Origin: Nematostella vectensis
Lineage: Eukaryota; Cnidaria; Anthozoa; Actiniaria; Edwardsiidae
Reading direction: 5' to 3'
NCBI RefSeq assembly: GCF_932526225.1
Contig: NC_064042.1
Coordinates: 15,614,251 to 15,678,250 of the forward strand
DNA length: 64,000 nt
Part shown: one piece after another, positions 8,411 through 21,200 of the stretch
How positions within the stretch are numbered: position 1 is the first letter of the stretch
Layout: the number at the start of each line of letters is the position of its first letter
Notes under the pieces: generated by a model
Told to the model about the DNA's origin: nothing
Databases searched by the model: none
Seen by the model: the letters and a program-made list of their open reading frames with translations, nothing else
Translations under genes and position numbers: made by a program

Positions 8411-11400
8411 CTGGGGGGAGTAGTGCGTGAGTTTAGGTTAGGAAGCACCAACTTGTTAATATAAAATATATATTGTGATTATTGAAAATAACGAGAGGTA
8501 TACACGGATAATCTGTGTTGTCGCCCGCAGTGCTTCATGGGTATCAAATAAATAATAAAATAAGAGTAAATAAAAATACACTCATCACATAAACACAACA
8601 CAAAATAAGCTTTATAGGAATTATTCATTTATTGTTTAGATAGGATAGCGCAACTCGCGTTCTCAATCTAAATTCCCTTGCGTTGCTCTTGCTTCCTAGT
8701 GGGAATCAGCGTTATTGAATGGGATCCCTGTGTTAATTAATGGCTCCGGTAGCCCATACTACAGTAATTGCTCGAATAAGCGCCCAGCTTGCCTAAACGT
8801 GTTCATTCGACAATAGCCTGCGTAGCGGCTCAAGGGAGAGGGGCGGGGGGGGAGAGGGGGCGAGAGAAGACAAAGCAAGCGCGCGGCCGAGGGCTAATAC
8901 GACGAGTGTGACTGCACGCTAGAGGGAAAGTATCGAAAGCCGTCAGTACCACCCGCCCATTAGTTTATCATTAAAAGCATGTTTTGCTAGGGTTGCGGAA
9001 TTTTGTTTGCACGTCGTTATAAGAACACTTTTATCTAGAGACAAAACGGATTTTGAAATAAGCGCCATCCCCGAATAGGAGCCTCACCAGGTATATAAAA
9101 AATTAAATAGGCACCGCAGCGCTTATTCCAGCAATTCATGCAATGGTTTTGAGAGTTCTCTGGGCCACTTGAAGTGCGCTGCTTACGTAACGATACCATG
9201 ATGCACCATTGCTTACCGGTTTCTTTTTCTTCGCTTCCTTGTTGACCTGTGCGTACTGCGGGAGCTCGTCAGCGGCAGAACTCCTTTGGTCATGCGCACT
9301 GGGTCTGTCGGGTATCGCATACTGCTCCTGGCCCTCCGTATCATAATGACTAAGATGGGAATAAAAACAGTTCAGATTTAAATCTACACATGTTGCTAGC
9401 TTTATTTTTTGTACATTTATAGCCGAATTCTTGCAGAATTTACTTTTAAGACTAATTTATTTCAGTATATTTTTAGATTAATAATTTTAGTACAGTTTCT
9501 TATAAGCTTAATTTTAGTACATATATAATATATAGCTGTAGTAAAGGGCATTAGATCGTATCAAGAATTCATTCAGGGTGGACCACACCCTGCATCATCA
9601 TCTTCTTCATCATCATCCTCATCCTCATCATTACCATTATTATTATTATCAAATACCAATTCAAGCTTTTTCAGTAAAAAAAAAAATACATATCTGTATT
9701 TGTTTAGTAATTATATTTCTGGCCTTACTTTGGTTGGCTTCGAGTCTTGGGTCCTGAAATTCAAAAAGTATGTTAGTCTCAAGAGCCACCAGCAGTGACA
9801 TGCCCCCAAAATACAAAACTACACAGAAGGGGAACATAGATAGGAAAGAGGGGGGAAAGATAGATAGATAGAAGAGAAGCAAAGATAGATAAGAGAGGAA
9901 CAAAGATAGAAATGAGCGGAAAAAGATAGATACAGTAGGAACCAAATAATTCGAAATCGGTTTTATCGAACTCCTCGCTAACTCAAACTAACGTCAAGTT
10001 GGCTAGGGACTAATTCCCAGTCTCCAGAACCGGGATCCACGGGCAACCCTTGACTGCTATGGGTGGCCAAGGCTAGTAGCGCTCAGGCCTCACACGTTCG
10101 CCTTTTATTCGGCATTTGACCGTCGCACTTTCGTGTGTTTTGGTAAGACAACCTCGGAAACCTGGGCCTTCTTTAGCCATTAGTGTTTCCTTTACCTGAG
10201 CTACCAGGCCTTTTCTTTCTTCGCCATAAAATCAAAGCCACAATCACCACGGCAACGGCCAGTACACAAGCTATCACTGCGCCCGCGATCACTCCAGGGT
10301 GGGTACCGCTGGTACGAGGTGCGTTGGTCGGGGGACCTGGGGCTAGGGAAGCGCAAAGGAACAATTTGTTACTAATTTTACTGAGGGGTAAATCGAACTG
10401 GAAGGGTGGGTGTTATGTGTTATTTATCAGGGGGCCCTGAGAAAGCGCGGGTACAGGTGTTATATTAAGGGGGGAGGTATGGGGGAATTTAATGCTTATT
10501 TCTCACACCGATTCACCCTTTTTTTTTGTTAAAAAGTCTAGAGCTGCCCTCTAATTCACCGAGTACTGCTCCCCCTGTACGGCACACTCACCTGTCGTGG
10601 TAGGTGGCGGCGTATTTTCTAAAACAAAAGAAAACATGATAATTACTTCCCACTTTTCACTTCACAATAACGATCAAATAGAAATTTCTCCCCTATATAT
10701 CGATGTCGCCTCGATTCACGACATTACTCAGAAAGACAAAGCCCTATACAATGCATCAGGCTTTCAGAAGTCAGGCTTTCGCAAAGGACTGAGGGAAGGG
10801 TGCAAAAAGGTCACCCTTCCTTTTCCCCACCTTTCCCATTGAACCTTGTGCGCTTATCGAAGTGCTCCCCACCTTTCCCATTGAACCTTGTGCGCTTATC
10901 TAAGTGCTCACCACCTTTCCTATTGAACCTTGTGCGCTTATCTAAGTGCTCCCCACCTTTCCCATTGAACCTTGTGCGCTTCTCTAAGTGCTCCCCACCT
11001 TTCCCATTGAACCTTGTGCGCTTATCTAAGTGCTCCCCACCTTTCCCATTGAACCTTGTGCGCTTATCTAAGTGCTCCCCACCTTTCCCATTGAACCTTG
11101 TGCGCTTATATAAGTGCGCCCCACCTTTCCCATTGAACCTTGTGCGCTTCTCTAAGTGCGCCCCACCTTTCCCATTGAACCTTGTGCGCTTATCTAAGTG
11201 CTCCCCACCTTTCCCATTGAACCTTGTGCGCTTATATAAGTGCGCCCCACCTTTCCCATTGAACCTTGTGCGCTTATCTAAGTGCGCCCCACCTTTCCCA
11301 TTGAACCTTGTGCGCTTATCTAAGTGCTCCCCACCTTTCCCATTGAACCTTGTGCACTTATCTAAGTGCTCCCCACCTTTCCCATTGAACCTTGTGCGCT

Positions 11401-13424
11401 TATCTAAGTGCTCCCCACCTTTCCTATTGAACCTTGTGCGCTTATCTAAGTGCTCCCCACCTTTCCCATTGAACCTTGTGCGCTTATCTAAGTGCGCCCC
11501 ACCTTTCCCATTGAACCTTGTGCGCTTATCTAAGTGCTCCCCACCTTTCCCATTGAACCTTGTGCGCTTATCTAAGTGCTCACCACCTTTCCTATTGAAC
11601 CTTGTGCGCTTATCTAAGTGCGCCCCACCATTCCCATTGAACCTTGTGCGCTTCTCTAAGTGCTCCCCACCTTTCCCATTGAACCTTGTGCGCTTATCTA
11701 AGTGCTCCCCACCTTTCCCATTGAACCTTGTGCGCTTATATAAGTGCGCCCCACCTTTCCCATTGAACCTTGTGCGCTTATCTAAGTGCGCCCCACCTTT
11801 CCCATTGAACCTTGTGCGCTTATCTAAGTGCTCCCCACCTTTCCCATTGAACCTTGTGCACTTATCTAAGTGCTCACCACCTTTCCTATTGAACCTTGTG
11901 CGCTTATCTAAGTGCTCCCCACCTTGCCCATTGAACCTTGTGCACTTATCTAAGTACTCCCCACCTTTCCCATTGAACCTTGTGCACTTATCTAAGTGCG
12001 CCCCACCTTTCCCATTGAACCTTGTGCGCTTATCTAAGTGCTCCCCACCTTGCCCATTGAACCTTGTGCGCTTATCTAAGTGCTCACCACCTTTCCCATT
12101 GAACCTTGTGCGCTTATCTAAGTGCTCCCCACCTTTCCCATTGAACCTTGTGCGCTTATCTAAGTGCTCCCCACCTTTCCCATTGAACCTTGTGCGCTTA
12201 TCTAAGTGCTCCCCACCTTTCCCATTGAACCTTGTGCGCTTATCTAAGTGCGCCACTGGGCTCGAGGTAGATATCGATGGGAGAAAAATTATTAGGAAAG
12301 AAAAATTCACAGTTATATATTTTAGACCGCAATAAGGTAATACTACAACCCGTCTTGTTGACGGCAGCAGACTGCCCCAAGCAGAGACCAAAAAGGGTCA
12401 TTACTCAGAGAAGAGGCGTGACATGACTCAAAACAACCGGATAGGGTTGCATGAAAACATGACCTCATATGTCTTTTCTGTTTATGATACTTGATGTTAT
12501 TTGGTCCACTATAATATCTTTATATCTATGCATTGAGCAAGTTCCGATCGAAACTGAAATTACATCAGAATTTACATCAAAATAAATGTAAAAAAAAAAA
12601 CAGACGCCCCATTAAAATAATTCACTTAAAACCCATAAGGTTTTCCTATTTATCTACGCTCATAACATCGTATTCTTTTTGACGAGCAAAAGTAAAGGAG
12701 TGATAATCGTACACAGTGTATCAGTATCAAGCCTGCAGGAAGCGCGGTGTTGACCATTACCGCGAAAGATAAACACACGCGCAGCCATACTACTCCAGAT
12801 ACTCGTAAAAACACAAAACAATACTCTTGCAACAAAAAAAAACAACAACAAATTAATTATTCTGTTTTTGTTCTTATTTCTGTTTTTTTTACTATCTAGG
12901 AGCAGCAAAGGGTTAACTCCTTATCCTGATTATCAAATCCAAAACTTTCGAAGCCTAGAGTCTTGGCGTGAAAAAATAACACTTGTTTTCGATGTCAAGA
13001 TTTGGTACTTGGTCAATGACTAAGATGGATGACTATAATCTGGTGTAAAAATGCCATGCAACAAAACTAAAACGCAGTGTTTTAAAAGAGTCTGAAAAAG
13101 AGGTAAAATAATACCCGAGACTGTCATGACGTGCATATGCTGCGATGTACTCACCGCTTTTGTACAAGTTGATGACCAGCGAGTCGTTGCCTCCCATGTT
13201 GTTCGTGGCCTTACACGTGTAGTTACCAAAGTCGCCATCTTTCACCTTGAAAACGTATTTACTTGTTAAATTCACTTCCTCGTGAAGCACGTGACCTGTA
13301 GCGTTAGACCACGTGACAGTTGGCGTTGGGTAGCCCCCAGTAACGCAAATTAGGGAGACGTCATAGCCGACCCAGCCTTCAGTTCGCTCGGAGGAGGAGT
13401 TGGTCTTGTCGATGAACGCGGGGT
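8216..13424 (-). CDS. Receptor gene A: Ig domain, stalk, transmembrane segment and ITIM/ITAM-like tail (5' end not found)
   Basis: Six exons on the minus strand fit by phase: 13155-13424, 10592-10618, 10196-10342, 9729-9753, 9217-9349 and 8216-8410. Together they code about 265 residues: one I-set Ig domain, a Pro/Thr stalk, one membrane span, a basic juxtamembrane segment and a tail with at least four Tyr motifs (PQYAQV, LIYAEL, TDYAVV, PQYGNL). LIYAEL is a canonical ITIM. Such tails recruit SH2 phosphatases or kinases in other animals. No signal-peptide exon was seen between 13,424 and the end of gene B at 15,060. A may be a 5'-truncated paralogue of gene B or an alternative 3' module of it. 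The ligand is unknown. Exon joins were read by eye without transcripts. Confidence 0.7.
9217..9349 (-). CDS. Gene A first tail exon
   Basis: Acceptor CTTAG and donor CCG|GTAAGC; enters phase 2, leaves phase 0. It codes a polar tail with EQYAIPDR and LPQYAQV and ends in a Lys-rich run. The equivalent gene B exon (30589-30772) has the same phases and also ends with a Tyr motif followed by a Lys-rich run, which supports homology. Confidence 0.7.
9729..9753 (-). CDS. Gene A juxtamembrane microexon (25 nt)
   Basis: Acceptor TTTCAG and donor AAA|GTAAGG. It enters phase 1 and leaves phase 2, the exact change needed to join the transmembrane exon to the first tail exon. Gene B has a 19-nt microexon with the same phase change at the same place. 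It is too short for domain evidence. Confidence 0.55.
10196..10342 (-). CDS. Gene A transmembrane exon
   Basis: Acceptor CCCTAG, donor TCAG|GTAAAG, phase 1 to phase 1. A Pro/Thr-rich stalk is followed by a span of about 23 hydrophobic residues beginning GVIAGAVIACVLAVAV, then a WRRKKR stop-transfer and a Gly/Ser segment. This predicts a type I membrane protein. Confidence 0.8.
10592..10618 (-). CDS. Gene A stalk microexon (27 nt)
   Basis: Acceptor TTTTAG and donor ACAG|GTGAGT, phase 1 to 1. It codes a short Pro/Thr run (NTPPPTTT), suitable for an O-glycosylated stalk. Gene C has comparable small Thr-rich stalk exons at 57399-57461 and 57868-57885. Confidence 0.6.
10816..12255. repeat. 42-bp minisatellite in gene A intron
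   Basis: About 34 head-to-tail copies of a 42-bp unit (CCATTGAACCTTGTGCGCTT ATCTAAGTG CTCCCCACCTTTC). Variation is limited to a few sites (CTCC/CGCC, CGCTT/CACTT, TCTAA/TATAA). Since 42 is 14 codons, one frame on each strand stays open for about 500 codons, producing false repeat proteins. The array lies between the Ig exon and the stalk exon of gene A. The flanking parts of the intron show nothing else. Confidence 0.95.
12256..13154. other. Intron sequence, AT-rich
   Basis: The rest of gene A's first visible intron. No domain-bearing exon was found on either strand; short minus-strand frames near 12,650-12,900 have low-complexity content and no splice support. Confidence 0.5.
13155..13424 (-). 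CDS. Gene A Ig (I-set) exon
   Basis: Acceptor CCCCAG, donor AGCG|GTGAGT, phase 1 to 1, 270 nt. The domain has the canonical core: B-strand Cys in VSLICVTGG, Trp in VTWSN, and a DFGNYTC F-strand with Cys, followed by NNMGG. Several N-glycosylation sequons (NAT, NLT, NYT) are present. Phase 1-1 exons are the usual unit of Ig domain shuffling. Confidence 0.85.
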
Positions 13425-15059
13425 CTGGGGAAGAATATAGGCGTGTCAGCAGAAAAGTCAAAGTGGTGTTCTAGCTTAAGTTTAGGTGATAAACAACGAT
13501 AGCAACAGCACAGCAAAAATATTAAAGTACAATGTACTTCTAGGAACTACAATAGCAAAAACAAGGCGTCAACAACAACAACATCAGTCACAACGACGAC
13601 AACAACAACAACAACAACAACCGTGTCGCAGTGGAAACAACTACAGCATGGCAAACCCGCAGCAAAAACAAGTAGCGGTTGATGACGATGTCAACAACCG
13701 GCAGCAGAATTAAACAAAAATAAATTAGCTAGCATAAGATAAAAGAGGCGGTGAATAATAACACATAAAAACTCACTATTGGTATCGAACGGAAATCAAA
13801 CAGAACTTCAACACTAACGAAGTTTATTTCATTGTAAAATACAAAATAAAATCTTACAGTTATTTTTATCAAAACGTTTACTTTTCATTTATAGCGATAA
13901 CTTGCCAATACTAAAAATTATTAACAATTACAATTATTCTTATCTGACGAATTATTTTCGATTCACCACGAAACGTATAATTAACTCACAAAATTTAAAT
14001 TTGAAATTATTCCTTACTTTCAAAACGCAACATTCTCACATTATCAAATGCTATCAAAACATCTATTTGCGTTCAAATGACTTTTGAGTAATTTAAAAAT
14101 GGCTCCTCTCAGTCAGACAGACTGGAAACGAGACAACTTGACTTTGGTCTCCCTGTGGAAAAAAGCTCAACCGAAAAAGGTGCCATTTTGAAATTACCCA
14201 AAGGACCCTGGGATCAAACAGTTTACTTTTCAATGTGTCAATCAATCTGATGGCACCCTTGAAATCTAGTCTAAGAATATCAAATATTTTGCTTCCAGTG
14301 ACCTACATACAATATAGTATAAAAATACATTAAAACCACAAAAATATATCTATAAAATCTATGCATACAAAAATACTTTACGTTGTCATCAATTACAAAC
14401 TACTTTCCTCTAATGATGTCTGTACACCCTATAAAGAGTAAATTTATAAAAATAAATACTAACGAATTTATTAACATGCATCATGAAATTTCTCTATCTT
14501 CCTGTATTAAAACGTTCAAAAAATCGTTCAAAACCAAGTTCAAAACTGGCCTTTTTCGGTTAGTCAGACCAGGAGGCCTGGTGGTAGCACTAGCTTGGCC
14601 CAACAATTAGAATTTTAGGAAGAGGGCTGGAGGATAATGGTAGTTTCCTGGTCTATTGGTATTACCTGGTATAATTGTTGTTTCCTGGTCTATTGGTATC
14701 ACCTGGTATAATGGTAGTTTCCTGGTCTATTGGTATTACCTGGTATAATGGTAGTTTTCTGGGGAAATACTATGTTCTAGTGGTAGTTATTTTGTCTAGT
14801 GGTATAGTTCTCTTGTTTCTAGAGATAGTTTCCAGGTTAGTGGAGGTTTCCGGGTTTAGTGGTATTTTCTAGTCTAGTGGTAGTGCTATGCTCTAGTTCT
14901 TTTGTCTTGTGGTATAGTTCTCTAGCCTCTACAGGTAGTTTTCGGGTTTGATGGTATTTCCACCACAGCCTAGGGGTAGTTTCCTGGCCTAATAATGATG
15001 TTCATTTATTGTGTTTCTGTTTAGTATCACTTCCCTGTCCGCCGTGACTTCCTGGTAAT
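13425..15059. other. Intergenic or intron: CAA-rich tract, degenerate repeats, gene B polyadenylation signal
   Basis: 13,560-13,625 is a CAA/CGA-rich simple tract. 14,636-14,990 holds a degenerate repeat of about 37 bp (TGGTAGTTTCCTGGTCTATT-like). At 15,005-15,010 the minus strand reads AATAAA, about 50 bp past the gene B stop, a good polyadenylation signal for gene B. I searched for a gene A signal-peptide exon here and found none. Confidence 0.6.
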
Positions 15060-15257
15060 TTACATGCTCTGTATGTTGCCATAGGTAACTTCCTGTTGGC
15101 CAGGAACGTTAGCATAGGTGGGGTCCTCTGCTTTCTGGAACTCGGTGATGTCAGCGTAGGCGGTTTCCTGGTAGGCAGCAGGTTTCGTGGCAGAGGCAGC
15201 TGCCTCGTCCATGACGGAGTTGAAGTCTGCTAGCTCCGCATACACGATCTCCCCGGG
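15060..15257 (-). CDS. Gene B last exon: tyrosine-motif tail
   Basis: Acceptor TTTTGCAG, enters phase 0, stop TAA at 15060-15062; 65 residues. Motifs in order: IVYAEL (canonical ITIM), AAYQET, TAYADI, PTYANV and VTYGNI (canonical ITIM). YANV and YGNI are seven residues apart, close to ITAM spacing except for Val in place of Leu/Ile. It lies 15.3 kb from the previous exon. Confidence 0.85.
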   Translation of the reverse strand, partial: PGEIVYAELADFNSVMDEAAASATKPAAYQETAYADITEFQKAEDPTYANVPGQQEVTYGNIQSM

Positions 15258-18200
15258 CTGCAAAAAAGAGAGACGTGGACATTTTAACAAAGCTTATTTA
15301 AAAATCAGAGGGTTCTAGGAAGCAAAAAGGCGATTAATGTATTTTATCTATACACCGCAGGGTTGTTTGTTGAAAAGAATAATCTGAACTTCAGAGATCA
15401 CGTGAAAAAGGGCGCTACGAGGCAAAAACAATGGAGTTATTTAAAGGAATTATCTCTTTATGCCGTATTTGGAGAGCCACGTGCAGATTGATAACATTTG
15501 GAACGCCACGTTCAGACTGATAACATTTGGAGAGCCACGTTCAGATTAATAACATTTGAAGAGCCACGTTCAGATTGATATCATTTGGAACGCCACGTTC
15601 AGACTGATAACATTTGGAGAGCCACGTTCAGATTAATAACATTTGAAGAGCCACGTTCAGATTGATAACATTTGGAGAGCCACGTGCAGATTGATAACAT
15701 TTGGAGAGCCACGTTCAGGTTAATAACATTTGAAGAGCCACGCTCAGATTGATAACATTTGAAGAGCCACGTTCAGATTGATAACATTTGGAGAGCCACG
15801 TTCAGACTGATAACATTTGGAGAGCCACGTGCAGATTGATAACATTTGGGGAGCCACGTTCAGATTGATAACATTTGGAGAGACACGTGCAGATTGATAA
15901 CATTTGGAGAGCCACGTGCAGATTAATAACATTTGGAGAGCCACGTGCAGATTAATAACATTTGGAGAGCCACGTGCAGATTAATAACATTTGGAGAGCC
16001 ACGTGCAGATTAATAACATTTGGAGAGCCACGTGCAGATTGATAACATTTGGAGAGCCACGTGCAGATTGATAACATTTGGAGAGCCACGTGCAGATTGA
16101 TGACATTTGGAGAGCCACGTTCAGATTGATGACATTTGGAGAGCCACGTGCAGATTGATAACATTTGAAGAGCCACGTGCAGATTGATAACATTTGGAGA
16201 ACAACGTGCAGATTGATAACATTTGGAGAACCACGTGCAGATTGATAACATTTGAAGAGCCACGTGCAGATTGATAACATTTGAAGAGCCACGTTCAGAT
16301 TGATAACATTTGGAGAGCCACGTTCAGACTGATAACATTTGGAGAGCCACGTGCAGATTGATAACATTTGGGGAGCCACGTTCAGATTGATAACATTTGG
16401 AGAGACACGTGCAGATTGATAACATTTGGAGAGCCACGTGCAGATTAATAACATTTGGAGAGCCACGTGCAGATTAATAACATTTGGAGAGCCACGTGCA
16501 GATTAATAACATTTGGAGAGCCACGTGCAGATTAATAACATTCGGAGAGCCACGTGCAGATTGATAACATTTGGAGAGCCACGGGCAGATTGATAACATT
16601 TGGAGAGCCACGTTCAGATTGATAACATTTGGGGAACCACGTGCAGATTGATAATATTTGAAGAGCCACGTGCAGATTGATAACATTTGAAGAGCCACGT
16701 GCAGATTGATAACATTTGGAGAACAACGTGCAGATTGATAACATTTGGAGAACCACGTGCAGATTGATAACATTTGAAGAGCCACGTGCAGATTGATAAC
16801 ATTTGAAGAGCCACGTGCAGATTGATAACATTTGGAGAGCCACGTTCAGATTGATGACATTTGGAGAGCCACGTGCAGATTGATAACATTTGAAGAGCCA
16901 CGTGCAGATTGATAACATTTGGAGAACCACGTGCAGATTGATAACATTTGGAGAACCACGTGCAGATTGATAACATTTGGAGAACCACGTGCAGATTGAT
17001 AACATTTGAAGAGCCACGTTCAGATTTATAACATTTGGAGAGCCCATTCAGATTAATAACATTTGGAGAGCCACGTTCAGATTGATAACATTTGGAGAGC
17101 CACGTGCAGATTGATAACATTTGAAGAGCCACGTTCAGACTGATAACATCTGAAGAGCCACGTTCAGATTGATAACATTTGGAGAACAACGTACAGATTG
17201 ATAACATTTGGAGAACCACGTGCAGATTGATAACATTTGAACAGCCACGTGCAGATTGATAACATTTGAAGAGCCACGTGCAGATTAATAACATTTAGAG
17301 AGCCACGTGCAGATTAATAACATTTGGAGAGCCACGTGCAGATTAATAACATTTGGAGAGCCACGTGCAGATTGATAACATTTGGAGAGCCACGTGCAGA
17401 TTGATAACATTTGGAGAGCCATGTGCAGATTGATGACATTTGGAGAGCCACGTTCAGATTGATGACATTTGGAGAGCCACGTGCAGATTGATAACATTTG
17501 AAGAGCCACGTGCAGATTGATAACATTTGGAGAACAACGTGCAGATTGATAACATTTGGAGAACCACGTGCAGATTGATAACATTTGAAGAGCCACGTGC
17601 AGATTGATAACATTTGAAGAGCCACGTGCAGATTGATAACATTTGGAGAGCCACGTTCAGATTGATAACATTTGGAGAGCCACGTGCAGATTGATAACAT
17701 TTGAAGAGCCACGTGCAGATTGATAACATTTGGAGAACCACGTGCAGATTGATAACATTTGGAGAACCACGTGCAGATTGATAACATTTGGAGAACCACG
17801 TGCAGATTGATAACATTTGAAGAGCCACGTTCAGATTTATAACATTTGGAGAGCCACGTTCAGATTGATAACATTTGGAAAGCCACGTGCAGATTAATAA
17901 CATTTGGAGAGCCACGTGCAGATTGATAACATTTGGAGAGCCACGTGCAGATTGATAACATTTGGAGAGCCACGTGCAGATTGATAACATTTGGAGAGCC
18001 ACGTTCAGATTGATAACATTTGGAGAGCCACGTGCAGATTGATAACATTTGGAGAGCCACGTGCAGATTGATAACATTTGGAGAGCCAGGTTCAGATTCA
18101 TAACATTTGGAGAGCCACGTGCAGATTGATAACATTTGGAGAGCCACGTGCAGATTGATAACATTTGGAGAGCCACGTTCAGATTGATAACATTTGGAGA

Positions 18201-21200
18201 GCCACGTTCACATTGATAACATTTGAAGAGCCACGTTCAGATTGATAACATTTGGAGAGCCACGTTCAGACTGATAACATCTGGAGAGCCACGTTCAGAT
18301 TGATAACATTTGGAGAGCCACGTTCAGATTGATAACATTTGGAGAGCCACGTGCAGATTGATAACATTTGGAGAGCCACGTTCAGACTGATAACATTTGG
18401 AGAGCCACGTTCAGATTGATAACATTTGGAGAGCCACGTGCAGATTAATAACATTTGGAGAGCCACGTGCAGATTAATAACATTTGGAGAGCCACGTGCA
18501 GATCAATAACATTTGGAGAGCCACGTGCAGATTAATAACATTTGGAGAGCCACGTGCAGATTGATAACATTTGGAGAGCCACGTGCAGATTGATAACATT
18601 TGGAGAGCCACGTGCAGATTGATAACATTTGAAGAGCCACGTGCAGATTGATAACATTTGGAGAGCCACGTTCAGATTGATAACATTTGGAGAGCCACGT
18701 GCAGATTGATAACATTTTAAGAGCCACGTTCAGATTGATAACATTTGGAAAGCCACGTGCGGATTGATAACATTTGGAGAGCCACGTGCAGATTGATAAC
18801 ATTTGGAGAGCCACGTGCAGATTGATAACATTTGGAGAGCCACGTTTAGATTGATAACATTTGGGGAGCCACGTGCAGATTGATGACATTTGAAGAGCCA
18901 CGTGCAGATTGATAACATTTGAAGAGCCACGTTCAGATTGATTACATATGAAGAGACACGTGCAGATTGATAACATTTGGAGAGCCACGTGCAGATTAAT
19001 AACATTTGGAGAGCCACGTGCAGATTGATAACATTTGGAGAGCCACGTGCAGATTTATAACATTTGGAGAGCCACGTGCAGATTGATAACATTTGGAGAG
19101 CCACGTTCAGACTGATAACATTTGGAGAGCCACGTTCAGATTGATAACATTTGGAGAGCCACGTGCAGATTAATAACATTTGGAGAGCCACGTGCAGATT
19201 AATAACATTTGGAGAGCCACGTGCAGATCAATAACATTTGGAGAGCCACGTGCAGATTAATAACATTTGGAGAGCCACGTGCAGATTGATAACATTTGGA
19301 GAGCCACGTGCAGATTGATAACATTTGGAGAGCCACGTGCAGATTGATAACATTTGAAGAGCCACGTGCAGATTGATAACATTTGGAGAGCCACGTTCAG
19401 ATTGATAACATTTGGAGAGCCACGTGCAGATTGATAACATTTTAAGAGCCACGTTCAGATTGATAACATTTGGAGAGCCACGTGCGGATTGATAACATTT
19501 GGAGAGCCACGTGCAGATTGATAACATTTGGAGAGCCACGTGCAGATTGATAACATTTGGAGAGCCACGTTTAGATTGATAACATTTGGGGAGCCACGTG
19601 CAGATTGATGACATTTGAAGAGCCACGTGCAGATTGATAACATTTGAAGAGCCACGTTCAGATTGATTACATATGAAGAGACACGTGCAGATTGATAACA
19701 TTTGGAGAGCCACGTGCAGATTAATAACATTTGGAGAGCCACGTGCAGATTGATAACATTTGGAGAGCCACGTGCAGATTTATAACATTTGGAGAGCCAG
19801 GTTCAGATTCATAACATTTGGAGAGCCACGTGCAGATTGATAACATTTGGAGAGCCACGTGCAGATTGATAACATTTGGAGAGCCACGTTCAGATTGATA
19901 ACATTTGGAGAGCCACGTGCAGATTTATACCATTTTGAGAGCCACGTTCAGATTGATAACATTTGGAGAGCCACGTGCAGATTGATAACATTTGGAGAAC
20001 AACGTGCAGATTGATAACATTTGGAGAACCACGTGCAGATTGATAACATTTGAAGAGCCACGTGCAGATTGATAACATTTGAAGAGCCACGTGCAGATTG
20101 ATAACATTTGGAGAGCCACGTTCAGATTGATGACATTTGGAAAGCCACGTGCAGATTGATAACATTTGAAGAGCCACGTGCAGATTGATAACATTTGGAG
20201 AACCACGTGCAGATTGATAACATTTGGAGAACCACGTGCAGATTGATAACATTTGGAGAACCACGTGCAGATTGATAACATTTGAAGAGCCACGTTCAGA
20301 TTTATAACATTTGGAGAGCCTATTCAGATTAATAACATTTGGAGAGCCACGTTCAGATTGATAACATTTGGAGAGCCACGTGCAGATTGATAACATTTGA
20401 AGAGCCACGTTCAGACTGATAACATCTGAAGAGCCACGTTCAGATTGATAACATTTGGAGAGCCACGTGCAGATTAATAACATTTGGAGAGCCACGTGCA
20501 GATTGATAACATTTGAAGAGCCACGTTCAGATTGATAACATTTGGAGAGCCACGTGCAGATTGATAACATTTGGAGAGCCACGTGCAGATTGATAACATT
20601 TGGAGAGCCACGTTCAGATTGATAACATTTGCGGAGCCACGTGCAGATTGATAACATTTGGAGAACCACGTGCAGATTGATAACATTTGAAGAGCCACGT
20701 GCAGATTGATAACATTTGAAGAGCCACGTTCAGATTGATAACATATGAAGAGACACGTGCGGATTGATAACATTTGGAGAGCCACGTGCAGATTAATAAC
20801 ATTTGGAGAGCCACGTGCAGATTGATAACATTTGGAGAGCCACGTGCAGATTGATAACATTTGGAGAGCCACGTTCAGATTGATAACATTTGGAGAGCCA
20901 CGTGCAGATTGATAACATTTGGAGAGCCACGTGCAGATTGATAACATTTGGAGAGCCACGTGCAGATTGATAACATTTGGAGAGCCACGTTCAGATTGAT
21001 AACATTTGGGGAGCCACGTGCAGATTGATAGCATTTGGAGAGCCACGTGCAGATTAATAACATTTGGAGAGCCACGTGCAGATTGATAACATTTGGAGAG
21101 CCACGTGCAGATTAATAACATTTGGAGAGACACGTGCAGATTGATAACATTTGGAGAGCCACGTGCAGATTGATAACATTTGGAGAGCCACGTTCAGATT

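Noticed and set aside
8155-8451. 98-codon minus-strand ORF
   Set aside because: It is the wrong phase; the adjacent phase gives the tyrosine-motif tail exon with a proper acceptor and stop.
10800-12391. Two ~510-525-codon open frames on opposite strands
   Set aside because: They are translations of the 42-bp minisatellite, whose unit length is a multiple of three; no splice, domain or start support.
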